This document shows, piece by piece, positions 1 to 8,616 of a DNA stretch of 64,000 bases. Position 1 is the stretch's first letter. Each line of letters opens with the position of its first letter. The position numbers and the translations under genes are program-made. The stretch comes from Candidatus Omnitrophota bacterium (lineage in GTDB: Bacteria > Hinthialibacterota > Hinthialibacteria > Hinthialibacterales > Hinthialibacteraceae). The stretch lies in assembly GCA_003598175.1 (NCBI GenBank), contig QZKN01000065.1, positions 1 through 64,000 of the forward strand. The letters run 5' to 3'. Below the pieces are notes generated by a model that saw nothing but the letters and a program-made list of their open reading frames with translations, was not told the origin of the DNA and searched no databases.

Positions 1-97
1 CATCAAGACCCTCGTTTCCGCCCTACGGGATTATATTCGCACGGGTCAACTTCCTCCTTTCCCTCCTGTCATTACTTCAAATGACTGAACTGTTACT

Positions 98-1876
98 TTG
101 GAAAGTATTCTGGACGAATGCGTGGCGTCCGGTCTACCGCAACTGTATTTGAAATGGCATTATCGCAGCCGCCATGAGAGTTTGATCGCCTTCAGCAATT
201 ATCATTATTACGACAATCGCCTGATTACGTTCCCTTCCCCGCAGGAACACTCGCCTCGATTCGGCGTGCAATGGCGCTACCTGCCCGAGGCGCTGTACGA
301 TCGCGCCAAAAGCCGCACCAATCGCGCGGAAGCGGAAGCGGTGACGGCGGAAATCGTTCGCCGCTTGAGCGATACGGAAGAATGCCGGCGTAGCATCGGC
401 GTGGTCACTCTCAACATGACGCAGCAGCTGTTGATCGAGGATTTGTTGGAAGAAGCGCGGCGCAATCATCCACACATCGATCCATTTTTCAGCAATGAAC
501 AATCAGAACCGGTTTTCGTCAAAAATCTTGAAAATGTGCAGGGCGACCAGCGCGATGTGATCATGTTGTCTGTTTGCTATGGACCCGATCAGCAAGGGCG
601 GCTTTCCATGAATTTCGGCCCGCTCAATCGCATCGGCGGCGAGCGGCGCTTGAACGTTGCGGTCACGCGGGCGAAAGAGCAGGTTGTGGTATTTTCCGGC
701 CTGCGCGCAGATCAGATCGATTTGTCGCGCACCAAAGCAGTCGGCGTCATGCATTTGAAAACCTATCTCGATTATGCCGAACGCGGCCCGCGCGCCATCG
801 CTGAAGCGACCTCACTCAATACCGCCGCTGATTTCGATTCCTCCTTTGAGCAGGACGTGTGGAACGCTTTAACCGAAAAGGGCTGGAATGTAAAAACGCA
901 GGTAGGCTGTTCCGGCTATCGCATCAACCTGGCCGTCTGCCACCCGCAGGACGCAGGACGATATTTGTTGGGAATTGAATGTGACGGCGCAACCTATCAC
1001 CGCTTGCGAGTGGCGCGTGATCGCGATCGACTGCGTGAAGCGGTGCTGCGCAATCTGGGATGGAACATTCATCGTATTTGGTCAACGGATTGGTGGCGAT
1101 CGCGTAAATCAGAAATCGAAAAACTGGAATCTGCGCTAAAAAAAGCGTTGCAGAATGACGTCCGTTCGCCGTCTGCTGCGAAACCGGAAACACAAAAAAG
1201 TGAGGAGCCGAAAATCGCAGCGATTCCAGCCGCTCCTGCCAACCACAAAAACAACCTTTCGCAAAACCACATGGAAGAACTTGTCTTACCACGAACTCTC
1301 CCCACACTCGCAGGTCAGCAAACTTACGCATCCTATTCCGCAGAAACAATGTGGGGAAATGCAAACGATTTTTATGAAAAGAAAACGGATAAATCCATCC
1401 GGCAAGCGCTGCTCGACGTTGTGAACGCGGAAGGACCGCTTGCCTATAACCGTTTATTGCGCAGTGTCGCAGGCTTGTGGGGAATCAAGCGCATCACGGC
1501 GCACGTGGAAAAAAGACTCGAATCCCTGCTTCCCCCAAATCAAATTGTTATGGACCGCACGGAAAACGGAATATTCGTCTGGCCGCTTAAGATAAAACCC
1601 GCTGAATACGAAATTTTCCGTGTCTCTGCCGAAGACGATCCCAATTCTCGCGCGATCGATGAGATTCCACCGCAGGAAATCGGCAATGCGATTCTGGCCA
1701 TCCTGCAACAGCAGATTTCCCTTCCCAAATCCGATTTAATTCGCGAAACGGCTTGTTGCTTCGGATTCAAACGCACGTCGGAAAATATGCAGGCAATCAT
1801 CGACGGCGTAATTTTTTCGTTATGCCAAAACAAAGGTTGTATTGAAGAAGAAGGAAATATTCGATGCACAATGTGA
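98..1876 (+). pseudogene. 3' fragment of a DUF4011-type SF1 helicase/nuclease
   Basis: The protein opens directly in the second RecA-like half of a large SF1 helicase: ESILDECVASGLP, the WHYRSRHESLIAFSN block, and the C-terminal VTRAKEQVVVFSGL motif. Next comes a Vsr/MTES_1575-like nuclease fold around residues 245-345 (SSFEQDVW, GIECDGATYH, the R-DR-R series, WNIHRIWSTDWW). A DUF3320-like tail follows (residues about 500-590). The Walker A/DEAD half that such proteins of well over 1,000 residues need is missing. The only start is a TTG at 98, and an in-frame TGA at 86-88 closes a preceding open stretch (2-88) that I do not recognise as helicase. I infer a truncated remnant left by a deletion or nonsense change; an independently expressed domain is less likely. 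Confidence 0.75.
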
Positions 1877-1998
1877 ACGCATGATTTATAATTATATAGG
1901 ATTGGTAAAGGATACTTTTCCATAATTATGTTGAAGTTTACTGTTATAATTACAGATAATCAAAGCGATTGAATATCGCAATTCATGGAGAAACTCTT

Positions 1999-2316
1999 AT
2001 GATTTTAACGCTTCATACGAACCAAGTGTTAAATATCCTCCCAACAGACTTAAAGGAATTTTGCAATAAGCATCGGATACGAAAATTATCGCTTTTTAGC
2101 TCCGCCTTGCGGGGAGAACTGCGTGCGGATAGTGATATCGATATTCTGGTGGAATTTCAATCCGGTCAGGAACCGGGTTTGATCGATCTGGCGGGAATGG
2201 AGTTTGAATTGATGGAGCATTTCGATCGAGAAGTGGAAATGCGCACCGCCGAAGATTTAAGCCGGTATTTTCGAGATGAAGTGGCGGCGTCGGTAGAGGT
2301 TCTTTATGAAGAATAG
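1999..2316 (+). CDS. MNT-type minimal nucleotidyltransferase (MntA-like antitoxin)
   Basis: A 105-residue protein with the nucleotidyltransferase core: LFSSALRGELRADSDIDILVEF, then an LxxxHFDREVEMRTAEDL segment. In this family the motif is normally GSxxRG followed by DxD; here the glycine is serine (SSALRG), though the two Asp residues of DSDID remain. MntA proteins usually AMPylate and neutralise a HepT/HEPN toxin encoded next door, but no HEPN gene follows. The ATG at 1999 is preferred over an upstream TTG (1969) because GGAGAAA sits just before it. The protein may be an orphan antitoxin or a decayed module. Confidence 0.75.
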   Translation: MILTLHTNQVLNILPTDLKEFCNKHRIRKLSLFSSALRGELRADSDIDILVEFQSGQEPGLIDLAGMEFELMEHFDREVEMRTAEDLSRYFRDEVAASVEVLYEE

Positions 2317-2394
2317 TAAGCGGCAGGAATAAAAAAACGATGATTCGTACTTACCAGGATAGGGAATGAGAATCGCCACAAATTGGAGGCAATC

Positions 2395-2640
2395 ATGGAT
2401 GAAAAAGTCTTACTAAATCGCATTACCATCAATCCAAAAATTTTTAGAGGAAAACCGATTATTCGTGGAAGACGGCTGGCCGTAGAGCACATCCTGGGTA
2501 TGTTGGCTGCCGGTGATGATTTTGACACAATCTTGGATGGTTACCCCTGGCTGGAAAAAGAAGACATTCAAGCTTGTCTTGTGTATGCCCGACGCCTGGT
2601 CGGTTATGTACGGATAGAGTTACGTTTGATAGAAAGCTGA
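2395..2640 (+). CDS. DUF433 family protein (antitoxin-like)
   Basis: An 81-residue DUF433 protein: ITINPKIFRGKPIIRGRRLAVEHILGMLAAGDDFDTILDGYPWLEKEDIQACLVYARRLV. The family is a small winged-helix-like fold that usually acts as antitoxin to a DUF5615 PIN-like toxin placed directly downstream. No DUF5615 coding sequence is visible between this stop and the convergent amidohydrolase, so it is an orphan. The ATG at 2395 follows an AATTGGAGGCAATC Shine-Dalgarno. The C-terminus (GYVRIELRLIES) is slightly off family consensus. Confidence 0.8.
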   Translation: MDEKVLLNRITINPKIFRGKPIIRGRRLAVEHILGMLAAGDDFDTILDGYPWLEKEDIQACLVYARRLVGYVRIELRLIES

Positions 2641-2694
2641 ACGTGAAAAATACAGTTCGAACCTGTCTTCATGAATTCCGGCCATATGCAGGTC

Positions 2695-3690
2695 TCACAA
2701 TAATTGCATTCCATTTTTATAAAAAAGCCGATCCACAAATTCCCGCGAAAGATTCAGGTTTTGCACTACTTTTTTGATCGCACGCAATTCTTCGTATAAA
2801 AAAGATGTAAAAACGAGTTTCTTGTGATCATCCGAAATCGACAACTCCCATGGCGTGGGCGTGACGTAGGTGTATTGATCGTTGATTTCAACCGATTTTC
2901 CCGGCGCCAGCGCAATGGGAATATCCGAACCGTAGAGAATTTTGCTTGCATCCACTTCGCGGAAGAGATATTCAAGCACTTCCCAATGATTCAGCATCGC
3001 CAAATCAAAATACAGATTGGGAAAATGCTTGATTTTCTCCAAATTTCCAACCACATTCTTCAAATAATACGCGCGGCCGATATGCGCCAGCACAATTTTG
3101 GCGTTCGGATACCACTCGCACAATTCAACAACCTGTTGTTGATTCAGCGGATCCGCCAATCGCGCTTTGCGGGGGATATGCAGCATGACAATGAGTCCCA
3201 AATCATTCACGATTTCCATCGCCCACGCAGGCAGCATCTCATGGATTTCCACATCGTTGACGTTCGGCTTGCGAACGTAATCGGGATAGGGTTTCAATCC
3301 ATAAAAACCGCCCGATTCCAGCTCTCGACGAAGAGCAGCCGGTTGATCCTTCTTCGGATCGAACAGCCGCAGCGGAAAAAATCGTTGGCGATCACATACC
3401 CGCGCCAGATACTCGTTATTTCGCGTGAAATCATATTCCACGTGCGGAAAACCGAAACAAACCGCCAGCGTTTTCCTGCCAGGATAGATTTCCGATAGAT
3501 CCTGCCGTAAGTCGTCAAGATCGTATTGCAGGATGGGATGCCCGCCGCAGGAATAGGGGCTGCCGGCGGGAACCACGCCTTCATTGAACACGTGCAGATG
3601 GAAATCCAGAATCGTATCCGGCAAAAAATCATCGAGTTCTTCTTGAAAAATCTTCAAATTCCGTTCGTATTTGGTAGTTTCACGCCACAT
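2695..3690 (-). CDS. Amidohydrolase (amidohydrolase_2 / lactonase-like TIM barrel)
   Basis: A metal-dependent TIM-barrel hydrolase of about 331 residues. Metal-ligand motifs are visible in order: DFHLHVF (HxH) near residue 30, VMLHIPRKARL, LAHIGRAYY and ILYGSDIPIAL with the terminal Asp. The family includes amide hydrolases, decarboxylases and sugar-acid lactonases; the substrate cannot be read from sequence. It is the last gene of a leftward sugar operon (aminotransferase, kinase, isomerase, symporter), so a role in opening or hydrolysing a sugar derivative is inferred. The start at 3690 (MWRETTKYE) is chosen over the longer frame because the extension looks non-homologous. Confidence 0.8.
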   Translation of the reverse strand: MWRETTKYERNLKIFQEELDDFLPDTILDFHLHVFNEGVVPAGSPYSCGGHPILQYDLDDLRQDLSEIYPGRKTLAVCFGFPHVEYDFTRNNEYLARVCDRQRFFPLRLFDPKKDQPAALRRELESGGFYGLKPYPDYVRKPNVNDVEIHEMLPAWAMEIVNDLGLIVMLHIPRKARLADPLNQQQVVELCEWYPNAKIVLAHIGRAYYLKNVVGNLEKIKHFPNLYFDLAMLNHWEVLEYLFREVDASKILYGSDIPIALAPGKSVEINDQYTYVTPTPWELSISDDHKKLVFTSFLYEELRAIKKVVQNLNLSREFVDRLFYKNGMQLL

Positions 3691-3859
3691 ATGAAGTCGC
3701 TCCGTCCTCAGGAAAAGCGAACAGCCAGGTTCGTTTCCGCGAATTGAATGATTAATGACAACCTGAAGGATATCGATCAATAGGCAAACTGAAAACCGTT
3801 ATCGAACAAGAGGCGAAAACGGCTACGAGTAAATCCGGTTTCAACCTACTCATTTAGTA

Positions 3860-5590
3860 CTAAAGGAACATTCCGGAAAATAGCACCATTAATACAACAA
3901 TACCAAAAACAAAAAAGAGCCACCAAAAAACTACGCTGTTATACCATGCGGTTCCGAGATCGCTGAATATGTTTAATTTTCGCCAATTTAACGTGAGTTG
4001 ATCCGTGATTTGCTCCGGATTCGGTTTGGCGGTTAAACAACTGACAACGACACAAAGAATGAGACAAAAACTCCAGTTCACGATGGCCTGCATGCCGTAA
4101 GGTTCGAGCCAGAGAACGTGATTGGGAGTTTGCAAATACATTTTCATCAGAATGCCAAAAACAAAGCCCGCGAAGACCGCGGCAGTCGCGCCCTGGCTGT
4201 TGATGCGACGGAAGAGAATGCCCAACAGAAAAATCGCGGCGAAGGGAGGCGCGAAAAAGGCATACAGCGATTGAATATAAACAAACAAACTGCCTTTCAA
4301 TTGGCTGATGAATCCGGCCAGGACGATCGCAATGATCAGAATCACCACCGACGACCACATGCCCATATGAACGAGATGTTTTTCCGGCGCATTTTTATAA
4401 AATATACGTTTATAAATATCCAAAGTAAACACGGTAGCGGTGGAATTGAGCACGGAATTGACGGTGGATTGAATCGCGCCGAACAGAGCCGCCAGAAATA
4501 ATCCACGCAGACCGACAGGAACCAGCATTTGCAGCATGGCGACGTAGCCTCGATCCGCCTCGGGCCGCACCTCTTCCCACGGCAGGTTCAGCACCTCCGG
4601 AAACCGGGCGAACAGGATGAGGCCGGGCAGGACCACGATCACCGGCATGAAAATCTTTATATATCCCGCCAGCACGATGCCCATGCGGGCGTGGTACATA
4701 TTTTTCGCGCCCAACACACGTTGTATCATGAATTGGTTGAGCACGTTGTACCAAATGCTGACGGTGAAAATCATAAAAAACAACGACGGCCAGGGAACGA
4801 TTTCGTGCGTGACCGGTTGCACGACGGCGAGCCGATTGTACTCATCCGCGTGGGTAATCTGCTGCGCGTTTTTGGCCACGACCTCCTTCCAAATCCCTTC
4901 CTGCGCCTGATTGCGCTCGATCATGACCTCGAATCCTCTTACCAACGAATGCGAATCGCCCGACAGCATATATAAACCAAGGACAGTCACCATTAATCCG
5001 CCCGCCAACATGACGATGACGGTAAAAAAATCGGTCCAGGCGACCGATTTCAGACCGCCGTAAACCGCCCAACTGCCGGCCACGACGCCCAGGGCGATGA
5101 TGGCGAACCACAAATTCCAGCCGAAAAGTGTTTGCAAGGCCAGACCGCCGCCATACAGCACCGCCGCCAGAAACGCCACGACGTTGCTGATCACCGTCAC
5201 AACAGCGAAGAACTGCCGCAACGTGACATTGAACCTTTTTTCTAAAAATTCAGGAATCGTAAAGACGCGCGTGGCCAGCAGGAACGGAATGAAAATCCAG
5301 ATCAACAAACTGAACGATCCCACATTCAGCCATTCGGATGTGGCGACGCAGATTCCATAGACGAACGCGCCGCCGATCATGCCGATAAAATGTTCCGAGC
5401 TGATATTCGAAGCAATGAAGGAGCCGCCGACCACGTACCACGGCAGAGTGCGACCGGCCAGGAAATAATCATCCGAATTCGTCTTTTCTTTTCTGCCCAC
5501 CCAAAAACCAATTACACAAAGGACGATAAAATACGCCCCAAACGCCACGTAATCCCATATATTAAGTACGAATTGGTTTAATTCATTCAT
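3860..5590 (-). CDS. Sodium:solute symporter family transporter
   Basis: An integral membrane protein of 576 residues with about 13-14 hydrophobic helices and the SSS signature. Landmarks are the WDYVAFGAYFIVLCVIGFW first helix, DYFLAGRTLPWYVVGGSFIASNISSEHFIG, AVYGGLKSVAWTDFF and FGAIQSTVNSVLNSTATVF. It is expected to import a sugar or related solute with sodium. The ATG at 5590 begins MNELNQFVL; the upstream frame extension is arginine-rich and is the shadow of the isomerase gene. Only 14 bp separate it from the isomerase stop, so both are probably co-transcribed and the isomerase and kinase act on its cargo. Confidence 0.9.
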   Translation of the reverse strand: MNELNQFVLNIWDYVAFGAYFIVLCVIGFWVGRKEKTNSDDYFLAGRTLPWYVVGGSFIASNISSEHFIGMIGGAFVYGICVATSEWLNVGSFSLLIWIFIPFLLATRVFTIPEFLEKRFNVTLRQFFAVVTVISNVVAFLAAVLYGGGLALQTLFGWNLWFAIIALGVVAGSWAVYGGLKSVAWTDFFTVIVMLAGGLMVTVLGLYMLSGDSHSLVRGFEVMIERNQAQEGIWKEVVAKNAQQITHADEYNRLAVVQPVTHEIVPWPSLFFMIFTVSIWYNVLNQFMIQRVLGAKNMYHARMGIVLAGYIKIFMPVIVVLPGLILFARFPEVLNLPWEEVRPEADRGYVAMLQMLVPVGLRGLFLAALFGAIQSTVNSVLNSTATVFTLDIYKRIFYKNAPEKHLVHMGMWSSVVILIIAIVLAGFISQLKGSLFVYIQSLYAFFAPPFAAIFLLGILFRRINSQGATAAVFAGFVFGILMKMYLQTPNHVLWLEPYGMQAIVNWSFCLILCVVVSCLTAKPNPEQITDQLTLNWRKLNIFSDLGTAWYNSVVFWWLFFVFGIVVLMVLFSGMFL

Positions 5591-5604
5591 TGCGAATTGA
5601 TTCC

Positions 5605-7011
5605 TTAGATGAATTTGGCGGGAATCCGATGGCATTCGATTCCTATAAAATCGGCAAACGCGGTCAACGCCTCGACCTGATTGCCGAGCAGGAGAGCACT
5701 GTGATGCGTGCCGCCGGCGAGCGCATACTCTTCGAGAAATTCTTCCAGCGAGCAGGGGGGACAGAACCACCCCCGCACGGTATCCCGCATGGCCGGATTG
5801 ATGGTATCTTCCTCCACAACCACCGGCGCAATAATGAGACGAAACGTGTCGTCCGGACCGGGCGCGAGATTGACGAATGTCGCCGGACCCGACGCAGGCG
5901 CACAGACAATGACCGCGGGATTATTGGATTTCGTCCACGGAAAATCTTTTTCGCACAAGCGTGGTTTATTCGCCGCAACACGTGGATTGATCTCACCCAT
6001 ATGCGAGAGAAAAACGGTTCCCCCTTTCCAATCCGGGCAAAAGATTTCCGTAAACGTTGTTCTTCCGAATGCGCCGTTCAACGCGGCGACCAGCGCGGCG
6101 GTCAGGACATCGCCTTCACCTGCATAGCCCAAACCTCGCGCCATTGCTTTCGAAATTTCGAGAAAGGGAACGGTATCAACAAGTCCTTCGCTGGTATCGA
6201 ATGCCAGAAAATTGACGCTGAGGGCGTTATAATCACCTTCTTCAAGCACTTTTCGCAATCCCAGTCCGACGCGGACGGATCTGCGATGTGTTTCTTCACA
6301 CAGATCCACTTCGTAGTTTTCACGATCACGTCGGATTTCATTCTCGATTACCTCTGCGGTCAGCGATCGGATTGCGTCTGCTAGACAATCAGGCGTTTTT
6401 TCATGGACGGTTATTCCAAATCGTTCCGCCAGCGCATGATTGGTCACGTGGAAATCGCCCATGCCATGAAAAGATTCACCGATGCGAAGTATTTTCGTTT
6501 CTTTGAACACGCGCGCCGCATACGCGGCGCGGGCGAAATTCGCTGCGCGTTTCAGCACATTGGATTCAACGACATGACCGGACACGATGAAAAAGGGAAC
6601 ACTTCGCCGCCGCAGCATACACGCCAAATCCTGCACGCCATGAATACCGTGATTGAACAGGATTCGTTTGGGATCCACATTCATACCGAAATCATAATCC
6701 ATCGTGGTATCGAGCATGAGAATCGGCTTCGATGATGCCGCTAGCGTATCGACGGCTTCCAACGACAACGAATAGGCCAAATGCAGCGTCACGATCAGGT
6801 CAACGTCGGTTTGTTCAAAGAACCGGATTGCATGTTGAAATTCCGGTTGCAGGCGGCAAATCTCCGCGCGAACCACTTCGATTCCATCCTCCGTCAAGCC
6901 ATCGAGAATCGTTTGCATAAAAGGTTCGAATTCATTCCGCAGGTCGGGAAAGGTGTTGTCGTATAATTGTAAATATAGAGGCAGCAAACCGATTTTAGGT
7001 TGTTTGTTCAT
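5605..7011 (-). CDS. L-fucose/L-arabinose isomerase family protein
   Basis: A 468-residue protein of the FucI/AraA-like isomerase superfamily. It shows GLLPLYLQLYD at the N-terminus, the DVDLIVTLHLAYS and ILMLDTTMDYDFG strands, GESFHGMGDF, and a C-terminal GDVLTAALVAALNGAFG...FTEIFCPDWKGGTVFLSHMGEINP block with candidate metal ligands (E, D, H). It should interconvert an aldose and ketose using a divalent metal; the exact sugar is not deducible. Its start overlaps the stop of the upstream FGGY kinase by four bases (ATGA), indicating translational coupling and a kinase-isomerase pathway pair. Confidence 0.85.
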   Translation of the reverse strand: MNKQPKIGLLPLYLQLYDNTFPDLRNEFEPFMQTILDGLTEDGIEVVRAEICRLQPEFQHAIRFFEQTDVDLIVTLHLAYSLSLEAVDTLAASSKPILMLDTTMDYDFGMNVDPKRILFNHGIHGVQDLACMLRRRSVPFFIVSGHVVESNVLKRAANFARAAYAARVFKETKILRIGESFHGMGDFHVTNHALAERFGITVHEKTPDCLADAIRSLTAEVIENEIRRDRENYEVDLCEETHRRSVRVGLGLRKVLEEGDYNALSVNFLAFDTSEGLVDTVPFLEISKAMARGLGYAGEGDVLTAALVAALNGAFGRTTFTEIFCPDWKGGTVFLSHMGEINPRVAANKPRLCEKDFPWTKSNNPAVIVCAPASGPATFVNLAPGPDDTFRLIIAPVVVEEDTINPAMRDTVRGWFCPPCSLEEFLEEYALAGGTHHSALLLGNQVEALTAFADFIGIECHRIPAKFI

Positions 7012-8507
7012 TTTTTCCTCCCACCAAATCGAAACGCGTTTCCCGCGCGAACGGGCGAATAGAGTTTTTCGAAAAGCGCCAAATATGGTTCGTACCGTTT
7101 TCCTATTTCATTTTGTAACTTTTCTGTCGGCGGTTGAATTCGTTTTGCCTTGATCTGCGAGGTTTTTCGATCAAAGGCATACATCGCACCGCGGGCGACG
7201 GAAAATTCCTCATCCTCTTGCCAGAAAACCGGCAAGGGTGAAAACAGCGCAGTGATCAGTTTGCGAAAATAGACGCCTTTGCCGGCTCCGCCGCCAAGCA
7301 CAAGGCCGTCGATCACGCCGGACCGTTTCACGGCGTCGAATACACGGGCCAATTCAAACGTCATCCCCGCCGCCAATGCGCGCAATTGATCCTCGCGCGT
7401 GGTTTGATCGCTTACTCCAAAAAAAGCGCCCGAACCATACGTTTTTTTAAAAAGAGAGTTTGGTTGGGAAAACCATGGCAAAACCAGTAAGCCATCGGGT
7501 GGTAAAAGTGATTTTTGAAAGAGTGTTTCCGCGTATTCGAGCTTTTCGGTATCCCGCGAATCCAATAATGTCTGCAATCCCCAATCCCACGCCGTATTGC
7601 CGGTCAGCAGCGGTTGAATCACCAGCCGGCCATCATCAACCGGCGAGGGAATCACCAATTGAAATGGCGACGAACCATTGGTTTGTTCCGGCAGCACGAA
7701 ATTACCAACCCAGGCCGTGCCCAACGAACATTGCAGCGGATGCGAAGTGACGCCAAGAGTGGAAAGATAACCGGCTTCCTGATCGATGTAGGGTCCTGCA
7801 ACCGGAATTCCCTGCGGCAAAGCGAGAAATCTTGCTCCTCGTTGGGATAACGGCGAGGTTTCATGCTGATTTCGTAAGGGGGCCACAAAAGAAAGGGGAA
7901 TACCAAGCAAATTGAACAACTGCGGATCGAGTTGTTTTTTCCCGGCATGATACGATCCGATTTGAATGGCGTTGCCGGCGTCCTGCCGCCAAATATCTGT
8001 TAATTTAAAATATAGATACTCACCCGCGCCGATATGCAAATTCTCCTTCCTGAATAAATCCGGCCTTGTCTCCTTTAACCACCATAAACGACCCAGGCCA
8101 TCCGGCGGGATGTCGTTGAGTGTAAATTTTCTCCAAAAATCAACGGGATTGTTGGCGGCAAGCCTGGCGATATGGTTTTGCGCGCGCCCGTCGTTCCACA
8201 ATATCATGGACGTAAGCGGCTTGCCCGTAGATCGGTTCACGATCAGCGAACTTCCGCCTTGCGCTGCCAGCCCGATGCCGCTGATCTGCCGCCATTGTCC
8301 GCCGAGTTGTGTTTGGAGTTGTGTAACGATTTCTGTAAAGGTGCGATCGATGGATGAAGGCGTTTGTTCTCGACCGCCGTGGGGAAACGAACGAACAGGA
8401 AGACGACGGGCGGCTTGCGCCAGCATCACGCCGGTGCGCATATCACATGCGCAGATTTTAAGAACCGTGGTTCCGAGATCAATGCCGAGCAGGATTTTAG
8501 CAATCAT
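7008..8507 (-). CDS. FGGY-family carbohydrate kinase
   Basis: About 499 residues with the ASKHA kinase core: LLGIDLGTTVLKICACD phosphate-1 loop at the N-terminus, MILWNDGRAQNHI (xylulokinase-type), a middle GIPVAGPYIDQEAGYLSTLG segment, and GLVLGGGAGKGVYF as the adenosine motif near residue 420. It should phosphorylate a ketose produced by the overlapping isomerase. The start at 8507 (MIAKILLG) is preferred over the ORF's earlier start because family members begin just before the LGIDLGTT loop. Xylulokinase-like activity is the most plausible assignment, inferred from family only. Confidence 0.85.
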   Translation of the reverse strand: MIAKILLGIDLGTTVLKICACDMRTGVMLAQAARRLPVRSFPHGGREQTPSSIDRTFTEIVTQLQTQLGGQWRQISGIGLAAQGGSSLIVNRSTGKPLTSMILWNDGRAQNHIARLAANNPVDFWRKFTLNDIPPDGLGRLWWLKETRPDLFRKENLHIGAGEYLYFKLTDIWRQDAGNAIQIGSYHAGKKQLDPQLFNLLGIPLSFVAPLRNQHETSPLSQRGARFLALPQGIPVAGPYIDQEAGYLSTLGVTSHPLQCSLGTAWVGNFVLPEQTNGSSPFQLVIPSPVDDGRLVIQPLLTGNTAWDWGLQTLLDSRDTEKLEYAETLFQKSLLPPDGLLVLPWFSQPNSLFKKTYGSGAFFGVSDQTTREDQLRALAAGMTFELARVFDAVKRSGVIDGLVLGGGAGKGVYFRKLITALFSPLPVFWQEDEEFSVARGAMYAFDRKTSQIKAKRIQPPTEKLQNEIGKRYEPYLALFEKLYSPVRAGNAFRFGGRKK

Positions 8508-8616
8508 CCGATGTCCACCATTCTTCCGATTCACTCCCGATCCAATCACTCCCTGTTTCCATAACGCAATCGGTTATCTCCCACTCTATTGCATCAAAAA
8601 CAATAAAAGACGTTCT

